Positions 22,712 through 33,234 of a stretch of DNA of 64,000 bases are shown here, one piece after another. The notes beneath the pieces were generated by a model, which worked only from the letters and a program-made list of their open reading frames with translations, was not told where the DNA came from and made no database searches. The stretch's first letter is position 1. The number at the start of each line of letters is the position of its first letter. The translations under genes and the position numbers were made by a program. Source of the stretch: Cladorrhinum sp. PSN259 (lineage: Eukaryota > Ascomycota > Sordariomycetes > Sordariales > Podosporaceae); contig MU867074.1 of NCBI GenBank assembly GCA_033725935.1, forward strand, positions 558,001-622,000. Direction: 5' to 3'.

Positions 22712-23691
22712 TTATGAAGCTGTACCCACATATTCAGCAATAGCTTGCACTGCCTTGTCAAACTTGGCAGCTTCAATCAACATCATGGAACCTGAAGGCT
22801 TGACGCCCATCTCCTGGAACGCCCGCTTGCTGTCCGCCACCGATTCGCTCTCCTTGCTGAACGAATAGTTGCCCGACGCGATGGCGTGCTTGGCCATGAC
22901 CTCGTCTTCCGGGTGGAAGTACTGGAACTTTTGTTCCTCCTTCGCCTTTTTCTTTTTCCTCTCGCTCTCGTCGAGCGTCGACTCGACCTCGTAGTAACCT
23001 CTTGAGACGACCAGGTAGTGAGTGAACTCGTAGGGCTCCTTGTCCTCCACTGCCGCCTCGATCTCGTCAATCATGCACCTCCACATGGGGGGGATCACCT
23101 CGGCGGGCATGTTGAGCAGGCGCTCAGAGAGGACGAGACCGACGTGCTTGTCTGCGTCCGCCAAGAGGTCAGGAACGACGGCTTTGAGGTTGTCGTCCGT
23201 CTTGGCTCTGTCGCTGAGGTACTCGATTATGGGCGCCATAAAGGGCTTTGAGCGGTGCTCGTGGAGGTTCAGGACGGTGAGAAAAGCGTAGGCGTCGTTG
23301 GCCTTGTCGTCCACCTTGCAGGTCGAGCCGACCGTGTTTTGCTCGATGATGAGGTCGCTCAGGGCTGAGAGGTCAAAGAGCTGGGCGTCGGCGTCGAAGA
23401 GCTGGCGGAGGAGGGTTTTTACGCCGTGGAAATCGATTTGGGAGTCGTAGTTGAAGAGCTCAAAGTCCACGTTGACTATGTCCATGTCCTAGACACGCGG
23501 TGGGTATGTGTTAGTACTATCATCTCGCGCGTTTCGTACGTGAGCTTGTGTAGGTGTGTTTTTTTTTTCGCGCATAGGTGTGTGTATACCTCATCGTCGT
23601 CAGAGCTCTCATCCCCATCGCGCTTCTCGACGGTGGGGTCGTCGGCCATCTCGACGTCCCGGTCGACCTCTCTTGAGCGTTTCTTCCCCAT
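22712..23691 (-). CDS. BCP1: BCP1 / BCCIP family protein
   Basis: Yeast Bcp1 is a nuclear protein needed for export of Mss4 and acts as a chaperone of ribosomal protein uL14 (Rpl23). Exons on the minus strand: 23691-23590 and 23488-22712, giving 292 aa. The first exon encodes a short basic then acidic leader (MGKKRSREVDRD, later ESSDDDE). The body starts DMDIVNVDFELFNYDSQIDF and then HGVKTLLRQLFDAD, the BCCIP signature. It continues with LLNMPAEVIPPMWRCMIDEI, EFTHYLVVSRGYYE, a lysine-rich segment, and FQYFHPEDEVMAKHA. The start ATG lies right at the basic leader, and the splice joins the acidic leader to the core in frame. Confidence 0.92.
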
Positions 23692-24359
23692 TTTTGCTGT
23701 GTGTATATGTGAATGTGCGCTTGGGACAAGAGATGTAAAAGTTGTAAAAATCAGAATTTGACGTCAACAGCAGCAAGTTCTCCGTAGTTCGGTCTCTTAT
23801 ATCTGCTTTTTTTTTTAATTACACAATCGAAGTATCTGCTGAGACCTGCACAGCGACAGCCGGGGGGACCTTGAGGACCTGGGTCCCTCAAATTTTTTGT
23901 GAAGTGCCCCTCACCATGTAACATGATAATAAGCTTATCGGAACTTTACGTTTAATATTCACAAACCCTAACCCTATGTTCGTTCTGATACCTGAACGAC
24001 TTAGACTTGGATGTAAATTGATCCAACCAAGCGCAGAAATATGATGAGTTAATTACCAAGCCATGCACGCCGCCTTATCATGATAATCATACACTGCTTA
24101 TATCAGATTTCATCAACCTGCCCCCCTTAGAACCAGGTGCCGAGAACCTTTGTTCGCCATTTCCGTCTTCACCCAGCATAAACCATTCGAATCCCATTCC
24201 ATCCAAGGTTGCCCTTGCTAGTATATATCTATACACCAGCAACAGCCCATTTCCGTCCCATTCCATAAGACCCAGTTCCTGTATCATTGGATTTGTCGTG
24301 TCGTAAAGGACAGTCATATTCTTGAGTGTTGCAGGTCATTGCATCTCACATCGAGACGT
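23692..24359. other. BCP1 promoter region with GATA motifs and a telobox
   Basis: About 670 nt upstream of BCP1 and downstream of TVP15. It contains TGATAA at 23924-23929, CTTATC at 23934-23939, a telobox-like AAACCCTAACCCT at 23963-23975 and the 12-bp palindrome TTATCATGATAA at 24075-24086. No gene is seen. Confidence 0.5.
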
Positions 24360-24994
24360 TTAGACTTGCTCGGCACCCCAGCCAGCATCCGCCTCGCGCA
24401 TGTTCTCAGGGGGCTCGATAGATGGAACGAACTCCAGAGCGATGTAAGCGGCACCGACGAAGCCAATGACGGATCCGGCGACATATCTTGACCAATGGTC
24501 ATGGAAGAGGATGGTACCGACGAAGAGGTAGACTAAAACCCATCAGCAAAAGTATCCCTTACAGTGCTCATGTTATGACATACAGATACCACGGCCAATG
24601 AACGAGAACAGAAACGAAGCATAGCGAGAAACCTGAGGAGGAATTTGGAATTCTGGACACCCGATGTCAGTATTTCAACTCGGATGAATCTGCCGTAGGA
24701 TCATGAAGCATACCAAGCATGGCAGTTGCTGTTTTCTCGTTAGTAACTCTGTCACACTCAACCACAGTTAGAACTCTTGGAAAACTTACCCAAGCCGAAA
24801 ACAATAACATAGGCTCCAATAATGATGGCCTGGAGGTTGCCACCGAAGAACTGGCTGATGCCACCGGCAACCATCACACCCCCAACGACCAAGTTGGCAA
24901 GACGGCTATAGAATCAAGTTAGCATATTGCCACCGTAAAGCGAATCTCATGATATCTCCGGCACGCGGGAAAGCATCTACCGCATCCAAACCAT
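24360..24994 (-). CDS. TVP15: Golgi membrane protein TVP15
   Basis: Small multi-pass protein of late Golgi (Tlg2-positive) vesicles, COPI-associated family. Proposed exons on the minus strand: 24994-24981, 24905-24790, 24728-24714, 24652-24584, 24532-24360, giving 128 aa. The hydrophobic core reads LANLVVGGVMVAGGISQFFG, then AIIIGAYVIVFGL, then VSRYASFLFSFIGRGIFYLF, then HDHWSRYVAGSVIGFVGAAY. The C-terminus is ALEFVPSIEPPENMREADAG followed by WGAEQV, diagnostic for fungal TVP15. Five exons in about 630 nt include a 15-nt micro-exon (ATAML region). Intron 1 has a perfect TGCTAAC branch site, but the 14-nt first exon is the least certain part. Downstream exons are firm. Confidence 0.82.
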
Positions 24995-26289
24995 CCCATC
25001 CCATCCCAAGTTCCACCCAACACAAGCCGGAAGTTGCGCGCGTCCACGATTATATGCCATATCATTACCGCCAGCATGCCCTCTATTCCATCTAGCCCCG
25101 TTTATGACCCAGACCAAGACGCGCCCCCACAATCCATCTCTTGTTCCTGCTCACTGGCCCTCGCTACCTTAATGTGCGACGCGCGCAACCAATTCAACTT
25201 CTCCCAATCCATCGTGCAAACCAACACAAGATCATGCGGGAAACGAAAAAGACCTACAAAGGGTTCGCGAGATCCATCTTTTCTTTCTTCTGTTCAAATA
25301 CAACTTCTTGTAACAATTCAAATTCTCCGTTTCTGTAGTTTGTCTCGGCTTCGTATCGACCGGCTATCGATAGGCAGTCTCGGGGGTTGCGCTTGCTTGA
25401 TTGTGTATCTTAATACTTGCAAGCTTTCCAAAAACTCAGCGCCGTTGTCAAATATCTCGTCGTGCGGGTTCGTCCTTGGGGTTGTGTGTATGTGTGTATG
25501 TGTGTGTGTGTGCGTCGCGTATGATTTGCAACAAAAAAAAAAACGTAATCGAAGGAGCTTACGTTGGAAGCTTGCGAAACAACCTTGGTTGAGCCAGCTA
25601 GCAAGCAGGAGCCAAGCCAAGAGATTGGGAAGATCGGACAGGGGTGGGTCAGAAAACCACACACAAATGCGGAATGATGCGGCGGAGCCCCAAGTCCAAT
25701 TCCAGGTTCCCAGTTCCCTGCTACCCCCTTCCCCATGCGTGCACTAACAATTTATATTCATTACCGGATGTAGAGGCATCCACGAGCTCTACCGAAACGC
25801 TGGTGCAGTCTCACTAACTAATCGCAGGCGATTTGCACAAAGTGTTTCGTTAGAGCTCGTGACGTCTTTATCCTTGACACGTTCAACCACAGCAAACCCA
25901 AGACAAAATCGAATTCTACAGGTTTGATAGAAATGTTAAATTATCTATTTGATTCATGAGTAAAGTTGGTGTACAAGATCTTTCAGATTTTCTTTAGCCT
26001 TTCCAGCCATAATCGCCCGCTGGCAACTCTGTGGACGGTATCATCGAAAGGTCGCAGGATACCACTCCAAAACCAGTAATGAAACAATCAGATCCGTGTG
26101 GTATCGCTCTTTATATAAAATAAAACCGATCGCTGCCTTGCGCAGCAAATATAACTCCCAAATACTCCTCGCTAGAAAAAAAAAGCCGGTTAGTAAAGCA
26201 ACCAATATCCCGCAATTATCCTCAAAAAATTTGAGTGGAAATGCATTCAATCACTGTTTCCCTCAACAGTAACACCACGCTACCAGCCG
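24995..26289. other. Intergenic with a TG microsatellite
   Basis: About 1.3 kb upstream of TVP15 and downstream of the SRE gene. A TG-rich microsatellite (GTGTGTATG units) lies at about 25481-25513. Open frames here follow this repeat and are not convincing genes. Confidence 0.55.
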
Positions 26290-28085
26290 CTAGCTTGACT
26301 CGTCCAACTCAGCAAGCTCCCTCTCCTTCTTGGCCAACATCTCTCTCATCATCTCCGCTTCCCTCGCCAGGGCAGCTCTCCTTTCCGCCTTCGTCTTCTC
26401 AGCATCCATCATGTTGTCCCATTGCCCTTGTCCACTAGCATTGCTATAAGCTCCAGGACTTGGTGCTGACACAGCGGTGATCCCAGGCGAGAACAGCGGC
26501 TGCCTTGATGAGTCAGACAATTCCTCCGGGTCTGGGCTCGAGGCCGTAGGGTTGAGTATGGACTTGATCGAAGAGAGACGTTTGTGATTGTCAGGATCTA
26601 CCTGACCCCCCTGACCATCCATGTCGGCGGCAGAAAACGACCGTTTTCTGGACTGCGAAAGGAAAGAGGCAGGCGAGAATGATGATTGGCGATCATTAGG
26701 TATGTTGAACGACGCTATCGGGGCCAGACGGTTTTCGTCGCTGAGGGACTCGTGCGTGTGATTTTGTTGCTGAGTAAAAGAATTTGAAGAGTGATACTGC
26801 GCCAGGCCGCTCGACATCGGTGGAGATGTCTGTCTGTTTTGACGTAGAAGCGTTTCGGGAACCAGCGTTAATGGCGGCTCTTCACGGCGCTTTAGACCTA
26901 GATTAACAGACCCATCCGCGTTAATTGAGCCTCTCTCTTTTGGTTCCTCAGGTGCCGGGGTTGGAGATTCTGGACGTTCAAGCGACGCAGTCTCCATCTC
27001 CGGACTTGTTCCACCAGCAGCAGGTATAACCCGTTTCCTTCGCTTAATGACTGATTTCTTCATGGTTACTGGTCTGTGGACACCATGAAGCTTATAGTAA
27101 AGGCCTACGCAGGTCAGCGGCCTATTCTCGACAGTGATTCAAGATATTAACTTACCACAAGCGTTGCAAATCGTGTGGCCAGCCTCGTCCCTTCTCCATA
27201 GAGGTGTGATCGTAGTACCGCAGTTTTGGCAGGCAATAACAACAGTCGTATTTTGATTCTGAAGGTGAAGGGCTCCTATGTCAATCGGGGCGGGGCTGTC
27301 GCCGTTGTCGTCTGCAGTAGCCACAGCAGCCCCACGGCATTTCAGAACACTCAGACTGGCACTTTTTGACACTCTGTTGTTGTATGCTGGGCACCCACTG
27401 CACCCTTCCGCACCACCTGTACCATTGCACTTTCCTCCTCCTGGGCATGAACCTGTTGGAGTTTGGTCCGCAGCAACATATGTCGCCTGTGGCGCGCCGG
27501 GCTGTGGAGCGATTGGTACATTCGCCTTGGGAGACTGGTTGACGGATGTTGGTCGTTGGATGCTATGAACCACAGTCGGAGGTCGCTTCAAGTTCACAGG
27601 GCGGTGTGTATTCCTTGCCTTCAGATACAGTCCACAAGCATTGCAGATCGTCGCACCTTGTGGTGATCTCCGCCAAAGTGGTGTCTGAGTCGTCCCACAG
27701 TTGCTAGAAAACATCGGTTAGAGTAAATACAACCTAGATTAAGTGGGGTACAAATAGCTGCTTACCTGCAAACTTGGCCTGTGTAGCCCTGCGTTGTCAA
27801 ACTCGCAACACTTTGACTGGAAGGGCTCGGCGCCGATTGTGAAGGACTTGGTGGGTTAGGGGTCACCGCAGACGCACGAGACATTGTTGGTGAACCGCCA
27901 GGCGCACTTTGATTTGCAGCATCCTCCTCCTGTGCAGAAGATCCGCTTTTCGAGCGATCGGTTACCTCACTAGCATCCAGTGAAGAGACAGGCCTCGAAG
28001 GCAAGGCAGTTCGACGAGGTGCTGGCGCAATCTCTGTAGTTGGCCGAGGTTGAATGGCGCGTGGAGAGTTTGATAATGCCATCAT
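26290..28085 (-). CDS. sreA: SRE-type two-finger GATA factor, iron-uptake repressor
   Basis: Represses siderophore synthesis and high-affinity iron uptake when iron is plentiful. Exons on the minus strand: 28085-27766, 27703-27156, 27104-26290, giving 560 aa. Finger 1 is C-x2-C-x17-C-x2-C at residues 106-130 (CSNCGTTQTPLWRRSPQGAT then ICNACGLYLKAR). Finger 2 is at 265-289 (CQNCGTTITPLWRRDEAGHT then ICNACGLYYKLHGVHRPV), and introns interrupt both fingers. Between them is the family-defining cysteine-rich region CX5CX8CX2C at residues 193, 199, 208 and 211, thought to bind iron or an Fe-S cluster. A basic patch (KKSVIKRRKR) follows finger 2. The last 30 residues form a coiled coil (RAALAREAEMMREMLAKKER). 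The chosen start is the first of two adjacent ATGs; an upstream in-frame ATG 45 nt earlier exists. Three ATCWGATAA sites upstream suggest autoregulation. Confidence 0.93.
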
Positions 28086-28719
28086 TGCGATTTGGAATAT
28101 ATGAAACGCCGAGTACTTTGCAGGGAACAAGTTCGTCTTGCGACCGGTGTCGCCACCCGTTCAATACCGTTGTCAAACAGATCGGATTTTGGATAAGAAT
28201 ATCGAGAAATGGGATATCTCTGATATTTGACCAGTGCTGGGACGACTTGGGGCCTTTCGTATCTCTGTTGATCACAAGAAGGGCAGCTGACAACAACTCT
28301 CGAGGACGCGGAGTGGTTGACTCGCAGATTTGGCAGCAAATAATTTGACAATTTCGTCCGAGGTAACGCGCTCCTTGCGAAGTGATTTAAGCACGCCACT
28401 GAACTGGATCCCAAGTGTGGAGAAAGAGGCGGGAGCGTGTTGTAACGGCGCAACAAGGGGAGGCTTGTGTGGAATAAGCAGTAAATACCACACGAAAGGT
28501 AGATGTAGGCTTGGGAGACGGTGTCTGGTGATGTGTTCTTGTTGGGAGCGCTGAGGAAGATTCTTTGGTAAGGAGTAAGAGGGGGATAGATCGTGAAAAG
28601 AGAGATCCGAGTCCAAATATGGGGGACCAGATGATATTTTAGAATGGGGGAAGGGCAGATGCCAGGAAGTGCATGGATCTTAGGGTGCCTCTCTCCACTG
28701 CTCCACCGCGGCGTGGTTG

Positions 28720-28728
28720 TTATCTGAT
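28720..28728 (-). promoter_or_regulatory. SreA-type binding site ATCAGATAA
   Basis: Exact match to ATCWGATAA, the site reported for Aspergillus SreA, on the minus strand about 640 nt upstream of the SRE ATG. Binding is inferred. Confidence 0.6.
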
Positions 28729-28756
28729 CCGAAAGGGCTGAGGGCGGAGAGGGAGG

Positions 28757-28765
28757 ATCTGATAA
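28757..28765 (+). promoter_or_regulatory. SreA-type binding site ATCTGATAA
   Basis: Exact match to ATCWGATAA, 29 nt from the previous site and in the opposite orientation. A close pair is what a two-finger or dimeric GATA factor would use; binding is inferred. Confidence 0.6.
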
Positions 28766-28993
28766 TGGGCTGTGCTGGCAAGTTCCCTCTTTCCTTCTCT
28801 CAAGTTGTTTGATTTTTGTCCTCGAACCACTGCGAGAGTCCGCCTGCCGGTTCGCTTTGGGCTCCCGTCGGCGCTCTGTCCTCCAGCGGTGTGGGCACGG
28901 GGATCTCGAAAAGGCGAGGTCACCCAAACGGAATTGGAAAGACCATCTTTGGGTTGTAGCCGTCAGGGAAACTCCGGACCCACATTCAAGCAT

Positions 28994-30637
28994 ACCTGCC
29001 GAATCATAGCGCTGCAAATGTCAGCAGACAGGGTCTAAGTGGATGTCGCAGGGGTGTCCCCGAAGGCAGCAAAAGGTCCCAGAAATCTCCCGCCATTACG
29101 TAGGCCGATCCGGAATTCAAATCAAATCTTGGGAGAATGGAAGTGTCTTCTTTCACCGCTTTCGGGGTCTAATCTTCATGTCTTCTCTTTCCCGTTCAAT
29201 CATCGCAACAGAATCTATCAGATGATGCACCCGCCGTTTTGTAGTGCTTGTACCTCCTTGTGCAACCAGACTGTGTTGCCTCAACCGCCTCATCCGCCTT
29301 CACCAGGAGAGCTGACCTTGGCGTTTTCTATGATCTGCTGGCTGGGCGAGGCCACCAACTCTACCGTCCTTTGTTGGGATTGGTTCAACGGCGAGCAAGA
29401 TCACGCAGATGCAGCGCATCCATACACTTCATCTCATCTTTCGCACTACAATTGACCATGTGACCCAACCTGGTTTTCCCAAGCGGCAGGCGGTGAATCT
29501 CGCGATTTTGATTGATTACGATGGACAACACGAAGATCAGCAGAAGGGGTCGACCATCTTTTGCGCTTAACTGATTATCAGATCATCAAGACAACGGGCC
29601 AACATGCACATAATCTCTCGACTCCATTCCACTTGGACGCCAGAATGCTTCATTCTCCAGACTAAAGCTAGGCTAGATTGGGCCGGACGCACAAGTGCGG
29701 TTTGGTTACCACGCTATGTATACGTCTTGCCCTCCTTTCGGCGCCGTCAACGTCTAACACTTCGGTTACCGATCCTATTTGATAAGATGCCGTTGAGAGT
29801 GCCCACACAAGATGTACGCCAAGCATTTTTATCTATTCCATCAGCATCAATATCCCAAACCGAGGCAACCCCTTCCAAGACACTTGGCCAATATCGGCGG
29901 AAGCACACCATGTGTTGTTGGCAGTGAATTTCCAGTCTCACAATGCGCAACTTTTATCTCTCCTTGAGATCTACAGCGAGATCCTAGTGAATATGTCAAT
30001 GAAAAACCTTCAGCCCAAGAAAAGTAGAAAAATCTGTACACAATCTCTACCAGGTCTAGACCTGTTTGCCGTTGAACAAGACTCCACCGATGTCGCCCTG
30101 GATCTGGCGTACAGCATAATCATGAATCACCTCATTGGCTTCGATCTACGATGAACAAGGGCTTGGCTGCACGCTAGAGGATCAACGCTGGGGGACCCCG
30201 AGCACGAAGAATACGCAGCTGCACAACCACTCAACCTTGACTTGACCGCCAACGAGCGATGTCGCAACTTCATCTTGGACAGAGAACCCCACGATTATTG
30301 AGATTGACATAATCGAATGGTTGAGAAAACTTGTATAAATATCTCAAGATTTGCTGTCTAAACACCACAATGTTACTAGTACAGAACTCTGCCATTCATC
30401 CGAATCAAGTGTTTCTGCACAAAATTCAGTAGAAGCAAGCATTTCATCGCCCAGAGACACACATACATGACGTCGGCTTTGTCATAGGCATTCACTCATC
30501 GTTAGCATACCAACGTAGAGAGAAAACTGGGAAGACAAAACTAATCAAAGGCATAGATAACTATATGATCCGTTTGATTCCAAGACTCCAAAGCTTGCAG
30601 CCTGCTGCCCCGCCGCTCCTGTTTCTTTTTTTTCTCA
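28994..30637. other. Intergenic, distal SRE promoter
   Basis: About 1.6 kb between the SRE leader and the 3' end of the next minus-strand gene. Short open frames are present without recognisable content. Apart from the GATA site above nothing is identified. Confidence 0.5.
29575..29583 (-). promoter_or_regulatory. SreA-type binding site ATCTGATAA
   Basis: Third exact ATCWGATAA match, read on the minus strand (TTATCAGAT on plus), about 1.5 kb upstream of the SRE ATG. It lies inside the same gene-free region. Confidence 0.5.
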
Positions 30638-32100
30638 TCAAAGATCTGGGTCGCTAGAATCGAGCACGAGCGGCTCGACTACTCCGTACTCTCTCAAATT
30701 GTAAAGAGAATCTCGTGCCATGTGGATGGGCAGAGCCAACGACAAGGCATTCCACAACCACTGGCCTCGGTCGTTCAGCTTAATCTGCTCCAGGACCACG
30801 ATGGGATTCTTAGCCCCAGACGGGTCCAGACTGATCACACCCACTATGTGCTGAACAACAGCAAGTCCGTAGAGAGTCGGGATGGGTGCGATATACACCT
30901 TGCGCTTGTAATCCCACAGCTTATTGTGCCATTGTCTCCGCATAAACCTCAGCCGCTGTTCCAAATCTCTGTCCAAAGCCCGAACGAATTTTTGGAGAGC
31001 CCTGTCCTCTTCGCTCCACTGGTCACCTTCAGCATCTGACGGGTCAGAGCTGCCCTCTTCGCTCGTGGATTCGAACTCGATGCCAAAAGTCCTTTGATAA
31101 TCTTGCACGACTACGATTGGCGGGTTCTTGCAATAGTCCAGCCCAGCGTCTTCAACCGACCACCTGATGTATTTTCGGAGCGTCTTGGCAACCAAAGGTG
31201 CCGACTTCTCTTGCAGACCAAGCTCCTCATAGTCAGTAACGTATTGGGAGAGGTAGAAGAGCGACTCAAGCGCTTTGCCGGCTGTCACTTGCTATTAATG
31301 ACACTGCCATGTTCATGGATGATGGTTAAGGGGCTCTTACCATGCTGTACGCTTCCATGGGCATGGATTGCCACCCGCTTCTGACTCGTCGTTGGCGTGA
31401 AGACGTCATCTAGATGCGGCGCCGTGATCCCCCACATCTTGAAGCATAATCTCCAATGTGAAGGAATCATGGGCATCAGACCCCGCAGGTAGATGAGCTT
31501 GTGCAACTTCTTCTGGTCGGCATTCCAGCTCTCGCTGCCTTCGATGCGTTCCAGGATTTCCAAGTACTCGCCGATGACTTGTGGAAGGTTCTTGTAATCG
31601 TCCCAATCACTGCTGGTATCGTAGTTCTCGTCATCGACATCCATATCGTCAATCTTGCGCCTCCACCCGGCTGAGCCTTGCCATTCCTCGTATTCTTCTT
31701 CGTAATCCTCTCCGTCTTCAAGATCGTCCTGAGCAGGCAGATAACGAGTGTCATCTTGAGCCACAACGATGGCTTTTTTCGTAGTCTCGGCTCTGGCCCT
31801 TTTGTGGACACCACCACGCAAATGCTGGCCGTGATCGCTGCTAGGTGAGAGCTGAGTAGCTGTCATCATATCCACATCCTCATCTTCTTCGATGCTTTTG
31901 ATGATGCTCTGTTCAATGTCATCTTGAAGTTGTAGGTCCTTTTCATTCCTGTATGTATCCTCGTTTTCGTCAATGAGCGATGGGCTTGGGCTTAACCGAA
32001 TAACAGTGGTTGCTTGCGACCCATAGAACGACTCCATCATCAGAGGTGGCCCCGTGGGAGTTGATGGTGAATCCGAGGTAGGTGAGCTCGGAGCATCCAT
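30638..32100 (-). CDS. Conserved-looking acidic protein of unknown function
   Basis: I do not recognise this family. Exons on the minus strand: 32100-31341 and 31287-30638, giving 469 aa. The N-terminal 170 residues are disordered and acidic, with a Ser/Thr/Pro start (MDAPSSPTSDSPSTPTGPP), acid clusters (EEDEDVDM, DGEDYEEEYEEW) and a basic KRAR patch. The rest looks folded: LPQVIGEYLEILERIEGSES, LRGLMPMIPSHWRLCFKMWG, TLRKYIRWSVEDAGLDY, LRFMRRQWHNKLWDYKRKVY, and an end rich in hydrophobics (YGLAVVQHIVGVISLDPS). The intron uses a GTAAGA donor and an AAG acceptor. The start is the first true ATG in the frame. The layout of acidic tail plus basic helices suggests a nuclear protein, but that is inference. 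Confidence 0.75.
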
Positions 32101-33234
32101 AATGACGGTCTGATAGCCAAAATTGCAGGAGGCCTGGAGGGTTTGTAAGGGCGTCGTAGTCAATTTCAGGTTTTGTGATGTTGTGTCCGAAAGTGTACAA
32201 TGAAAGAGGCCGACTTAAACAATCTCTATGAAAGTGCGACAACGAAGAGAAGAGTGAAAGTTCAAAAAAACGTCAGTCGCAAAAAAGGTTGGGAAATTTT
32301 CCAATTCCGTCTTGGGAAGGAGCCCAAAAAGAAACCTTGCAACAATGTGATGAACAAAGACCGGAAACAGAGGTTGGTCCCTTCCCTATGAAAGAACACA
32401 CTGCGGACCACTGAGAGAGGGGGAGCTTTCGTCCATCCAAACTTGCAGGATGATCCAGCGAGTAGGTAATAAGATGGCAAGTTCAGGCCATTGTCAAGGT
32501 GGCTGGCAGCGTTATACACCGGTTTGGATAAAAGTATCATCAGAGACTTCAAGAAATCCCGGATACCAGCCATTTATACTGACTGTTTCCGGCAGCCACG
32601 CATACTCGAAGCTGTTGGCAGAAACACCAGCTCGCCTTGCTGTGATGCCCAATTACCTGGTTGGAGGTCTCTCATTGGATCAATTCTGCCAGGTTGATCT
32701 GCAGGAGGCACAGTAGATTAGGTTGATTGGGCCATCCGGTGGCTTCGGCCTTGGTTGGCCTCGCCTTACCTCCCTCTCCTTTCTTCAAAGATGCACACCT
32801 TCAGGTGAACATCTTGGACGTAAGTCGAATCTGCACCAGGAAACGAGGAGGGGCGATTGATATCTGGGTGTATACCAGCCCTCCACTTTCAACTCTCCAC
32901 TCCCCGAGACATTCCTGTGCACACCTGGTTATCTCTTCTGCGTCGCCTTAACCCATAAGAAAGACGTGTGAATGGCTGCATCTGGAAGCCCTACCGTGAC
33001 GTGGATCACCCCAAACCCATGTCATGTCATGGGTGCAAGGGTTCAGCGAAAGAGCCCAAGCTACGGGAACGGGTCGCGAGATGAGCCGTGCGCAGAATTT
33101 AGATGCGCCACGCTAAGATAGATCCCTGCTAGCTTTTTTGCGACTGCTATGGGGGCAACTTTTTTGAGATTCTAAACTTTTCCACTGTTCGCCAAAACAA
33201 CGACCAACATTGGTGCCATCTTTTCTCCCATAAA
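32101..33234. other. Divergent promoter region
   Basis: About 1.1 kb between the unrecognised acidic protein gene (-) and the SAP/Acinus-like gene (+). No coding or RNA feature is recognised. Confidence 0.6.

Larger units (their letters stand above)
28082..28993 (-). other. Long upstream open frame overlapping the SRE start
   Basis: An ATG-initiated frame of 303 codons runs through the SRE leader and stops at a TGA that overlaps the SRE start (ATGATGG). No domain is recognised and the composition is basic, Ser/Pro-rich and uneven. It may be a chance frame in a GC-balanced leader or a real uORF. A CAG|GTATGC donor-like site lies at its 5' end, so part of the region could be a 5' UTR intron. 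Confidence 0.2.

Noticed and set aside
25481..25513. TG-rich run considered as a CRISPR or regulatory array
   Set aside because: It is a simple microsatellite with no spacers or conserved repeat unit beyond 2-8 nt.
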